Source: Candidatus Curtissbacteria bacterium RIFCSPLOWO2_01_FULL_41_18
GTDB lineage: Bacteria; Patescibacteriota; Microgenomatia; Curtissbacterales; GWA2-41-24
Assembly: GCA_001776475.1 (NCBI GenBank)
Contig: MFBQ01000019.1
Coordinates: forward strand, 1 to 13,147
Length of the DNA stretch: 13,147 nt
Reading direction: 5' to 3'
Shown: positions 6,689-12,717 of the stretch, one piece after another
Position numbering within the stretch: position 1 is the stretch's first letter
Layout: each line of letters begins with the position of its first letter
Notes under the pieces: generated by a model
The model's input: only the letters and a program-made list of their open reading frames with translations
Databases searched by the model: none
Told to the model about the DNA's origin: nothing
Made by a program: the position numbers and the translations under genes

Positions 6689-7981
6689 ATGTTCAAAAAC
6701 TGGCCCATCAAAATCTTATCAACACTTATTTTCTCCTTGGTACTTTCGGCATGCTCTCTAATTCCCGGCCAGAATCAAAAAGAGGTTGTAACTCTAAGAT
6801 ATTGGGGCCTTTGGGATTCAGCCACTGTCGCAAATCAAGTTATTAATGATTACAAGCAAATTAAACCCAACGTTAATATTATTTACGAGAAGAAAAGTCC
6901 CCAACAATATCGAGAGACTTTGGTTAGCCAAATCGCAAGCGGCAAAGGCCCCGATATTTTTCAGTTCCACAATACCTGGACATCATCTCTTAACAATGAA
7001 CTAACACCTATTCCGGGAACCATTATTTCTCAAAGCGATTTTAAGAATAAGTACTACCCGACTATTTTCAAAGACCTTAGAAATTCAGATAAAAAGTTGA
7101 TCGGTTTTCCAACCGGCATAGACGGGCTGGGTCTCTATTGGAATGAGGACATTTTTCAGGCAGCAGGCATCACAGGCCCGCCGGCTACCTGGCAGCAACT
7201 TGCCCAAACCGCAGCCAAGTTGACAGTTCGCGACTCAACCGGCAAGATCAGAACGGCTGGAGTGGCTCTGGGCACGGCTTCCAACGTTGATCATTTTTCT
7301 GACATTTTGGCTTTGATGATCATGCAAAATGGTGGCGATCTCAAGTCTCCCACAGACAAACTTTCTGCAGATGCTCTGGATTACTACATTCATTTTGCCA
7401 AAGGTCAAGATCGGGTTTGGGATGAAACCATGCCAGCCTCAACGGTGGCCTTTGCCGGCGGCAATCTGGCTATGTATTTAGCACCAAGTTGGCGGGCTAC
7501 GGAAATAAAGAATGCAAACCCTCTTTTAAAATTTAAGCTGGCACCAGTTCCCCAACTAGAAGGTGGCAGAGTTGCTTGGGCGAGCTATTGGGCTGTCGGT
7601 GTTTCCTCAAAATCCGCTAACCAACAGGAGGCACTGGAATTTATTAAGTACTTGCAAGAAGATCAGACGCTAATTAAGCTTTATAGCGAGTCTGCCAAGA
7701 CGCCAGGCAGATTTTATGGCCAGCCATACCCCAAAATTGCCCTTGCTCAAAAGTTGGCCTCAGATCCTATAGTAGGAGCGTTTGTCAGCGACGCGCCCTA
7801 TATGCGCTCCTTTCCGATGGCTTCACGCACATTTGACAACGGCCTAAACGACCAAATCATCAAAGCTTATGAGGATGCCATAAATGCGACTATTTCCGGT
7901 ACTCCCCTAACCACCGCTCTTTCGACAACTGCCAAAAATGTTGAAAAAATCTTGACTAAGTTCAGCTCCTCGTCCCAATAG
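6689..7981 (+). CDS. Extracellular solute-binding lipoprotein (ABC family 1)
   Basis: A 430-aa substrate-binding protein of the MalE/UgpB (SBP_bac_1) type. The signal peptide ends in a lipobox LSAC with C22 as the lipidated residue, so it should be anchored outside the cytoplasmic membrane. Typical features: an early strand TLRYWGLWD, Y....P.V.I.Y, the ASGKGPDIFQFH segment (~88-100), GFPTGIDGLGLYWNEDIF (~143-160), PATWQQLAQTA (~165-175), AGGNLAMYLAPSWR (~256-269) and WASYWAVGVSSKS.N...A.EFIKYL (~300-325). The family usually binds sugars or glycerol phosphates and feeds an ABC permease. No permease or ATPase gene lies next to it here, so it is an orphan in this window. The ATG follows a hydrophilic leader with no Shine-Dalgarno. 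Confidence 0.92.
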   Translation: MFKNWPIKILSTLIFSLVLSACSLIPGQNQKEVVTLRYWGLWDSATVANQVINDYKQIKPNVNIIYEKKSPQQYRETLVSQIASGKGPDIFQFHNTWTSSLNNELTPIPGTIISQSDFKNKYYPTIFKDLRNSDKKLIGFPTGIDGLGLYWNEDIFQAAGITGPPATWQQLAQTAAKLTVRDSTGKIRTAGVALGTASNVDHFSDILALMIMQNGGDLKSPTDKLSADALDYYIHFAKGQDRVWDETMPASTVAFAGGNLAMYLAPSWRATEIKNANPLLKFKLAPVPQLEGGRVAWASYWAVGVSSKSANQQEALEFIKYLQEDQTLIKLYSESAKTPGRFYGQPYPKIALAQKLASDPIVGAFVSDAPYMRSFPMASRTFDNGLNDQIIKAYEDAINATISGTPLTTALSTTAKNVEKILTKFSSSSQ

Positions 7982-8044
7982 TTCAAAATACCCTTTGATT
8001 TTTCTCTTTGGCTTAATTAACATAGGCAGGCCAAGCACAAAAGA

Positions 8045-8920
8045 ATGAGTATCAATCAATTAATTCTTGCCACTTTGGCCTATCATGACATTTTCGACTA
8101 CCCACTCGCCGAAGACGAAGTTCATAGCTTTCTAATTGAGAAAAAAGTTGATATCGCAAGGATCAGGGATGGGCTAAACAGTCTGATGACAAGATCAATT
8201 ATTGGCAGCTATTATGGTTTCTATTATCTTAAAAATCGCGCACAAATCTCCAGGACTCGCCTTGCCAGAGAAAATAACTCGAGGCAAAAGTTTAAAAGAG
8301 CTTTATTTTATGGGGCACTCTTAAAAGCCATTCCCACGATCAAACTATTAGCTATCTCTGGGGCTCTAGCCATGAACAATAGCCGAAAAAATGACGATAT
8401 AGATTTACTGATTATTACATCACGCGGCAACCTTTGGACCACCAGATTTTTGGCAAACTTTATTTTGTGGCCTTTTAAAAGGGATCCAAAAGGGAAATCA
8501 GTTTCAAACAAAGCGTGCCTAAACCTTTTCCTTGATGAAACTTACCTCAAAATTAATGATCAAAATCTTTACACTGCCCACGAAATTTGTCAGATAAAGC
8601 CAATTTGGGATCGCGACAACGCCTATCATAAACTGATCAGAGCCAATAGCTGGATCAAAAAATACCTGCCGAATTGGCAACCTGATAATAGTATCAAGTA
8701 TCAAGTATCAAGTATCAAGAAATCTGGCTTCTCCCTTATCACTTCTCACTTATCACTCATCGAAATTTTACTTAAAAAATTCCAGCTGTGGTATATGAAG
8801 AGCAAAATTTCGACTGAACGGATAGGGGAAGGACAACTCTTTTTCCATCCGGCAAATACCGGCGAGTGGGTAATGGGGGAGTTTCAAAAGCGGCTCAAAA
8901 TATTAAAAATTAGTGTATAA
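8045..8920 (+). CDS. Nucleotidyltransferase-fold protein with N-terminal winged-helix-like region
   Basis: A 291-aa protein. Residues 1-65 look like a small winged helix (LILATLAYHDIFDYPLAEDEV...I..GL..L...I). Residues ~100-125 hold a polymerase-beta-type nucleotidyltransferase core: ISGALAMNN followed by DDIDLLII, with D118 and D120 as the likely metal ligands; the usual GS is GA here. Proteins with this arrangement are, to my knowledge, common in CPR genomes and often occur as tandem paralogues; the substrate is unknown. A degenerate stretch (~217-240) is encoded by two heptamer arrays. The tail QLFFHPANTGEW....F.KRLK is repeated as a separate fragment at 9547. It starts 63 bp after the solute-binding gene, probably on the same transcript. 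Its stop codon lies within the -10 of the next gene. Confidence 0.8.
   Translation: MSINQLILATLAYHDIFDYPLAEDEVHSFLIEKKVDIARIRDGLNSLMTRSIIGSYYGFYYLKNRAQISRTRLARENNSRQKFKRALFYGALLKAIPTIKLLAISGALAMNNSRKNDDIDLLIITSRGNLWTTRFLANFILWPFKRDPKGKSVSNKACLNLFLDETYLKINDQNLYTAHEICQIKPIWDRDNAYHKLIRANSWIKKYLPNWQPDNSIKYQVSSIKKSGFSLITSHLSLIEILLKKFQLWYMKSKISTERIGEGQLFFHPANTGEWVMGEFQKRLKILKISV
8691..8718. repeat. Heptamer tandem repeat GTATCAA x4
   Basis: Four exact tandem copies of GTATCAA lie within the nucleotidyltransferase gene and encode residues around SIKYQVSSIK. It is the same 7-nt period as the arrays in tsaD, with a different unit. Confidence 0.9.
8735..8762. repeat. Second, degenerate heptamer array (CTTATCA-like x4)
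   Basis: Consecutive 7-nt units CTTATCA, CTTCTCA, CTTATCA, CTCATCG follow 16 nt after the GTATCAA array. They encode LITSHLSLIE, so the two arrays together form a low-complexity linker in the protein. Confidence 0.7.
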
Positions 8921-8930
8921 TAACTTTTAA
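8903..8930 (+). promoter_or_regulatory. Promoter with inverted repeat for the DUF5678/retropepsin pair
   Basis: A perfect TATAAT (8916-8921) overlaps the stop codon of the upstream gene and ends 10 nt before the ATG at 8932, predicting a leader of only a few bases. No good -35 is visible. The inverted repeat TTAAAAATTA (8903-8912) / TAACTTTTAA (8921-8930), 9 of 10 positions paired, is centred on the -10 and could be an operator. The AT richness lowers the weight of this. Confidence 0.45.
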
Positions 8931-8931
8931 C

Positions 8932-9138
8932 ATGGCAGCAATTGATTGGACTAAAATTTACAAGAAATACAAAGGTCTCTGGGTAGCCTTAAAAGATGAT
9001 GAACAAACAGTGATTTCATCAGGCAAGACCCTTAAAGAAACCGCAGAAAAAGCAAAAACCAAAGGTTTCGAAAAACCAATCTTTATGAGAATTCCCCAAA
9101 GGGTATCCTACTTTGCAGGCAAGAATTACATCCGGTGA
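8932..9138 (+). CDS. DUF5678-like small protein
   Basis: A 68-aa protein with the pattern Y..YKGLWVALKDDEQTVISSGKTLKETAEKAKTKGFEKPIFMRIP, which fits the small DUF5678 family as I remember it (a KWVAL..d..V...G..l.e....A...G motif then a strand ending in P). The function of that family is not known to me. It has no membrane segment or catalytic signature; the predicted fold is beta-beta-helix-beta. Its TGA overlaps the GTG of the next gene (GTGA at 9135-9138), so the two are translationally coupled, and it is the first gene of a two-gene cassette with its own promoter. By position and size it could be the regulator or cognate partner of the protease-like protein; that is inference. Confidence 0.7.
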   Translation: MAAIDWTKIYKKYKGLWVALKDDEQTVISSGKTLKETAEKAKTKGFEKPIFMRIPQRVSYFAGKNYIR

Positions 9139-9545
9139 AGTTCAGATACCGCAAAATTAATCTCATTCACCCTTTTTTGCGCAAGAAATATATCTTAAGA
9201 CCAATTATTCCCGTAAGCCTCAGTTTTCAACAATCGTCGATTCGGTACGAAGCATTGATTGATTCTGGGTCAGATTTCAACATTTTTCCGACAGAAATTG
9301 CTCAAAAACTGAATATTAATCTTAAGAGCAGAAAGAGAATTTATTTTTCAGGAATTGAAGACTCCTCGATAGAAGGACATATAGCCAACATTTTCTTAGG
9401 TCTCGGCAACAACAACTTAAAAACCAATGTAGTATTTACGGATTTACCAAGCGTTAGTGGGATACTTGGGCAAAATGGCTTCTTTGATCTTTTTATCGTC
9501 AAGTTTGATCTCGTCAGAGAAGAAATAGAAATAAAAACTAGGTAG
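9135..9545 (+). CDS. Retropepsin-like aspartic protease (clan AA type)
   Basis: A 136-aa protein starting at a GTG fused into the stop of the preceding gene. The single catalytic-type motif ALIDSGSDFNIFP (D43-S44-G45) sits after an N-terminal beta region, and the late ILGQNGFFDLFIVKFD (~110-125) corresponds to the hydrophobic-hydrophobic-Gly plus FLD..K..FD ending of bacterial single-domain aspartic proteases. One DSG per chain and this length imply a homodimer, as in retropepsins. There is no signal peptide, so it should be cytoplasmic. Its substrate is unknown; the coupled 68-aa protein is an obvious candidate partner. One base after its TAG begins a fragment homologous to the tail of the nucleotidyltransferase upstream of the pair. 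Confidence 0.78.
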   Translation: MKFRYRKINLIHPFLRKKYILRPIIPVSLSFQQSSIRYEALIDSGSDFNIFPTEIAQKLNINLKSRKRIYFSGIEDSSIEGHIANIFLGLGNNNLKTNVVFTDLPSVSGILGQNGFFDLFIVKFDLVREEIEIKTR

Positions 9546-9546
9546 C

Positions 9547-9642
9547 CAACCCTTCTTCCATCCGGCAGCGACTCAAGATTGGGTACTCAGTGAATTTAAT
9601 AAGCGCTTAAAAAAGCTGAAAATTAATTTTCCCTACCGATAA
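9547..9642 (+). pseudogene. Displaced 3'-end fragment of a nucleotidyltransferase gene
   Basis: The frame from 9547 reads QPFFHPAATQDWVLSEFNKR and continues LKKLKINFPYR to TAA at 9640-9642. It aligns without gaps to residues 264-290 of the nucleotidyltransferase (DNA 8834-8914): 18 of 27 residues and 56 of 81 bases identical, including HPA, the WV pair and KRLK. It has no start codon and an in-frame stop just upstream. Its end overlaps the 3' end of the convergent phosphoribosyltransferase gene by 20 bp, as expected if it was once the real end of a complete gene at this spot. Confidence 0.85.
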
Positions 9643-10231
9643 TTTTTCCTCTTTCATCAAGGTTCATTAAGCTCGCAACTGGAATATCAAAATCATGCTC
9701 AATTCGTTTGTATTCATCCCCTTTGGTAACAATTGTTAAGACTCCAGCAATTATGGGACCTCTTTCTTTGAATGCTCGGATAACACTTTTCATCGTCTCT
9801 CCAGTTGCAATGACATCATCTAAGATGACAACTCGGTCGTTAGCTTCAATACCTCGAAAACACAACTCTCCACCATGAGGCCCACCGACTTTTACTCGAA
9901 ATTCATCATCAAGCATAGTTTTATATAAGAGGCCCCCGCGATTGACCCAGCCAGTAGTTAAATAAACACCACAATCCAAAGCTACAATTAAACCCGAACG
10001 GCCACCGCCTGGCATCAGATCAACCAGATAATCAAACTGCCCTTGCCAGCGTTTGAGCTTTTTGGATAGCCCGTGACTGATCTCCCGAATCAGTCCATGT
10101 CGAATTATTGTTCCATATTCACCGAAGGGAAAAATCTGTACCTCGTGAGGCTGACCATCACTGCCAATGATCTTGACTCTTGGTGCATCGTGGATAGCGT
10201 TGGCTAGAAGAGGATACGGCCTCTCACTCAT
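9623..10231 (-). CDS. Phosphoribosyltransferase-family protein
   Basis: A type I PRTase. The PRPP-binding loop is unmistakable: RVVILDDVIATGETM (about residues 133-147 counted from this start). Upstream segments FDYLVDLMPGGGRSGLIVALDCG and GGLLYKTM correspond to the core beta strand with PP-loop and the flexible hood region. It resembles adenine, orotate or xanthine PRTases, but no motif fixes the base, so a nucleobase salvage enzyme or a PRTase-like regulator are both possible. Start: the ATG at 10231 (202 aa) begins MSERPYPLL, a good N-terminus; a GTG at 10255 would add eight residues that look like promoter sequence. It is divergent from pyrG, another nucleotide-metabolism gene. Confidence 0.85.
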   Translation of the reverse strand: MSERPYPLLANAIHDAPRVKIIGSDGQPHEVQIFPFGEYGTIIRHGLIREISHGLSKKLKRWQGQFDYLVDLMPGGGRSGLIVALDCGVYLTTGWVNRGGLLYKTMLDDEFRVKVGGPHGGELCFRGIEANDRVVILDDVIATGETMKSVIRAFKERGPIIAGVLTIVTKGDEYKRIEHDFDIPVASLMNLDERGKIIGREN

Positions 10232-10274
10232 TTTGTCGTCCGTATAGTTTAGCACAGACCAACAAATTCAATCC

Positions 10275-10304
10275 TTGACAAGCTGAACTTAGCTTTGAGA
10301 CAAT
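10275..10304 (+). promoter_or_regulatory. pyrG promoter
   Basis: A perfect -35 TTGACA (10275-10280), an 18-bp spacer and the -10 GACAAT (10299-10304). Start of transcription would fall 7 bases past the -10, at the G run at 10311 (GGGCCCC). It is the best sigma-70-type promoter in the window, and the only one with a long leader before its gene. Confidence 0.7.
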
Positions 10305-10310
10305 ATTAGC

Positions 10311-10390
10311 GGGCCCCTCCTACACTAAAGTTTCGGAGGGCAAGTCCTCCATAGTCCTGAGCTTAGCAAAGGACGAAGGAGGATTTTTTT
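10311..10390 (+). promoter_or_regulatory. pyrG leader: attenuator-like hairpins hiding the Shine-Dalgarno
   Basis: Four segments can pair in two exclusive ways: 1 = CCCTCC (10315-10320), 2 = GGAGGG (10335-10340), 3 = TCCTCC (10345-10350), 4 = GGAGGA (10378-10383). Pairing 1:2 plus 3:4 gives two hairpins. The 3:4 hairpin, strengthened by GTCC/GGAC (10354-10357, 10371-10374), is followed by seven T (10384-10390) and then the ATG, so it is a terminator and also buries the Shine-Dalgarno AAGGAGGA. Pairing 2:3 (loop ~4-6 nt) would break both. Segments 2-3 match the double-hairpin repeat inside valS. Confidence 0.6.
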
Positions 10391-12016
10391 ATGAACACAA
10401 AAATCATCTTTGTTTCAGGCGGAGTTATATCCGGAATCGGTAAAGGTGTCGCCACCTCTTCAATTGCTCTCCTTTTAAAATCCCGCGGCTTTAAGGTAAC
10501 AGCCATCAAAGCAGATCCCTATTTAAACGTCGACGCCGGAACACTGAATCCAATTGAACATGGAGAAGTTTTCGTTTTAGATGATGGCATGGAATGCGAT
10601 CAGGATCTGGGTAATTACGAAAGATTCTTAAATCAAAACCTCAACTCGACAAATTACATGACCACTGGCCAAATCTTCAAAACAGTCATCGAAAAAGAAA
10701 GGGCGCTTGGATACGAGGGTAAAACTGTCGAATTTTTCCAGGACCCGCCGCGCGAAATAATTAAAAGAATCTACAGCTGCGCCAAAGTCAATCGCGCCGA
10801 AATCGTGCTTTTTGAAATTGGGGGTACAGTCGGAGAGTACCAAAACCTGCTCTTTTTAGAAGCTAATCGTCTCCTCAAACTTAGTAGTCCCCGCGATATT
10901 TTGCATGTGCACCTTACATATTTGCCAATTCCTTCATCAATAGGGGAGATGAAGTCAAAACCCGCCCAAATGTCTATTTTGCAGCTTGCCCAAGCTGGTA
11001 TTCACGCTGATTTCGTCTTGGCCCGTTCGCAAGTTGCCGTTGATGACAAACGCAAAGAAAAAATAGCCATTGCTTGTGGTCTTGCCGCAGAAGATATTAT
11101 CTCCGCTCCCGATGTCGAGAGCATTTACCAAATCCCTTTAAACTTCGAAAACCAAGAGCTTTCCGACAAAATCCTCGAAAAACTTAAGACCAAACCTCGC
11201 AAGAGTGATCTTTCAGATTGGAAAATCATGGTCAATCGCGTTTTAACCGCCAAAAAAACTGCCAAAATCGCCATGGTCGGCAAGTATTTCTCAACAGGCG
11301 ATTTCACGCTCTCCGACGCTTATCTTTCTGTTATCGAGTCAATTCGCCATGCCGCTTCCCATTTTGATATCAAACCCAAGATGCGCTGGATTGACTCGGC
11401 TCAAATCGAGACCGAGGGCAGCGGTGTCCTCAAAGGTTTTGACGGTATCATTGTTCCCGGCGGCTTTGGTGTCCGTGCCGTTGAGGGTATTGTTTCGGCA
11501 ATTAAATACGCACGAGAAAATAATATTCCCTATTTTGGTCTTTGTTATGGCATGCAGCAGGCTGCTGTTGAGTTCGCCAGAAACGTATTAGGTTACAAAG
11601 ATGCCAACACCACCGAAATCAATCCCAAGACCAAGCACCCTATAATCCACATTATGCAGTCTCAAAAGGACAATGTTAAATATAAAAATCTGGGCGCAAC
11701 GATGCGTTTGGGCGCTTGGGAATGGAAAACGCAAAAGGGAACTACCTTTGAGCGGGTATATAAATCCACAACTGGTTCTGAACGCCATCGCCACCGATAT
11801 GAATTTAATAATAAATACAGGAAAGAATTTGAAAAAAAAGGCTTGATAATTTCTGCCACAACTACGGATGGTTACCTGGTCGAAGCGATGGAACTAAAGA
11901 ACCACCCGTTTTTTGTCGGTGTGCAATTTCATCCGGAACTCAAATCCCGTCCTCTTCGTCCACATCCGCTCTATATGGCTTTCATGGAAGCAGTGAGTAA
12001 GCAAAAGAAAAGGTAG
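10391..12016 (+). CDS. pyrG: CTP synthase (glutamine hydrolysing)
   Basis: 541 aa, full family length, complete. It makes CTP from UTP, ATP and glutamine. The N-terminal amidoligase domain (1-~265) has the P-loop SGGVISGIGKGVATSS (9-24), KADPYLNVDAGTLNP.EHGEVFVLDDG.E.D.D.G.YERF (40-79), EIGGTVGE (142-149) and KSKPAQ (188-193). The C-terminal class I glutamine amidotransferase domain (~290-541) has VPGGFG (355-360), the nucleophile C385 in FGLCYGMQ, RHRYEFN (466-473) and the H514/E516 pair in FHPE. The start is fixed by AAGGAGGA seven bases upstream. The leader suggests regulation by nucleotide supply. The last 12 codons are repeated as a free fragment at 12718 behind vapBC, so the present 3' end may have been brought in with that cassette. 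Confidence 0.97.
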   Translation: MNTKIIFVSGGVISGIGKGVATSSIALLLKSRGFKVTAIKADPYLNVDAGTLNPIEHGEVFVLDDGMECDQDLGNYERFLNQNLNSTNYMTTGQIFKTVIEKERALGYEGKTVEFFQDPPREIIKRIYSCAKVNRAEIVLFEIGGTVGEYQNLLFLEANRLLKLSSPRDILHVHLTYLPIPSSIGEMKSKPAQMSILQLAQAGIHADFVLARSQVAVDDKRKEKIAIACGLAAEDIISAPDVESIYQIPLNFENQELSDKILEKLKTKPRKSDLSDWKIMVNRVLTAKKTAKIAMVGKYFSTGDFTLSDAYLSVIESIRHAASHFDIKPKMRWIDSAQIETEGSGVLKGFDGIIVPGGFGVRAVEGIVSAIKYARENNIPYFGLCYGMQQAAVEFARNVLGYKDANTTEINPKTKHPIIHIMQSQKDNVKYKNLGATMRLGAWEWKTQKGTTFERVYKSTTGSERHRHRYEFNNKYRKEFEKKGLIISATTTDGYLVEAMELKNHPFFVGVQFHPELKSRPLRPHPLYMAFMEAVSKQKKR

Positions 12017-12025
12017 ATCGAAGTC

Positions 12026-12066
12026 TTGCAGAAAATAAAAATTCAGTATATACTGAATTTCAGTAT
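12026..12066 (+). promoter_or_regulatory. vapBC promoter with palindromic operator
   Basis: The perfect 18-bp palindrome ATTCAGTATATACTGAAT (12041-12058) contains a -10 TATACT (12049-12054) placed 17 bp after a weak -35 TTGCAG (12026-12031). A third half-site TTCAGTAT (12059-12066) runs into the start codon at 12065. The -10 ends 10 nt before the ATG, so the mRNA is nearly leaderless. Operator on -10 is the classic layout for autorepression by an AbrB-type antitoxin or its complex. Confidence 0.75.
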
Positions 12067-12346
12067 GATTCAGACGAGATTTGTCAAATCTTTCAGCAAA
12101 GGCCAAATAACGATTCCAAAAACAATTAGAAAAGCAATTGGTATCAAAGATGATTTCTGGCTTAAACTTTCTGTTGATAGCGGCAAAATTGTGGCGGAGC
12201 CGGTAGAGCCAGAAATAGAAAATAAGGACTACGCAAAGAGACTTTTAACGGTGAAAGGCAGCTGGTTCTCTCAGACGGATTTTGGGCAAACAAGAAGTGA
12301 AGTTGAAAAGAAACTCAAAAAGCTTCATGGCCAAAATTCTTCTTGA
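12065..12346 (+). CDS. vapB: AbrB/SpoVT-type antitoxin (VapB-like)
   Basis: A 93-aa protein. Residues 1-45 form a swapped-hairpin AbrB DNA-binding domain: FVKSFSKGQITIPKTIRKAIGI.....LKLSVDSGKIVAEPV, with the K/SGQITIP core. The charged tail (~50-93, KKLKKL near the end) is the toxin-binding half expected in VapB proteins, and includes the aromatic G.WF segment (GSWFS). Start: the ATG at 12065 directly follows the operator; an in-frame ATG at 12026 would translate the operator and is rejected. It overlaps the toxin gene by 20 nt. Expected role: neutralise VapC and repress the operon through the palindrome. Confidence 0.88.
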   Translation: MIQTRFVKSFSKGQITIPKTIRKAIGIKDDFWLKLSVDSGKIVAEPVEPEIENKDYAKRLLTVKGSWFSQTDFGQTRSEVEKKLKKLHGQNSS

Positions 12347-12713
12347 TACTTCGGTAATTATTGATTTCCTTCGAAGAAAAAATAAAGATAAATCCACTTT
12401 ATTTATGCTGGCGAATGGGAAAAATGAACTGTTCTGCTCAATAATTACCCACACCGAGCTATATGCCGGCAAAAGCGTTTGGCAAAGCACAAAAGCAAAG
12501 CAGGAAATCGAGATACTTTTCTCGGGAATTAAAATTCTTGCTCTTGATGAGGCCATCTCAAAATTATCAGGACAACTAAGGTCAACATACGACATGAATC
12601 TTTTAGACGCTATCATTGCTGCAACTGCAGTCAATTACTCTCTTGAACTGGCAACATTGGATTTAAAAGATTTTAAAGCGATTAAAGGTTTAAAACTGGT
12701 AGAAGATATTTAA
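12327..12713 (+). CDS. vapC: PIN-domain ribonuclease toxin (VapC-like)
   Basis: 128 aa from the ATG at 12327, the usual VapC length. The PIN-domain acidic site is complete: D7 in LLDTSVIIDFL (with D13), the E of THTELYAG (~E50), the D of NLLDAIIAATA (~D98), and the aspartates of ATLDLKDF (~D116 and D119) near the C-terminus. VapC toxins are Mg2+-dependent endoribonucleases that cut specific tRNAs or rRNA; the target here cannot be read from sequence. An upstream in-frame ATG at 12282 lies deep in vapB and would add residues not typical of PIN proteins, so the start at MAKILLDTS is preferred. Four bases after its TAA begins a copy of the pyrG 3' end. Confidence 0.9.
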   Translation: MAKILLDTSVIIDFLRRKNKDKSTLFMLANGKNELFCSIITHTELYAGKSVWQSTKAKQEIEILFSGIKILALDEAISKLSGQLRSTYDMNLLDAIIAATAVNYSLELATLDLKDFKAIKGLKLVEDI

Positions 12714-12717
12714 TTTA

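Noticed and set aside
6689..8920. Possible sugar-uptake operon
   Set aside because: Only the binding protein is present; the following gene has nucleotidyltransferase motifs and no transporter features.
9547..9567. A common attachment core shared by the two displaced tails
   Set aside because: The identical runs TTCCATCCGGCA (nucleotidyltransferase) and TTCATGGAAGC (pyrG) share only CTTCCAT in opposite orientation, too short to claim a site-specific core.
12026..12064. Upstream ATG extending vapB by 13 residues
   Set aside because: It would translate the palindromic operator and the -10 box; the AbrB domain begins right after the ATG at 12065.
12245..12634. Minus-strand open frame of 129 codons
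   Set aside because: Antisense to vapB and vapC, whose motifs are clear.
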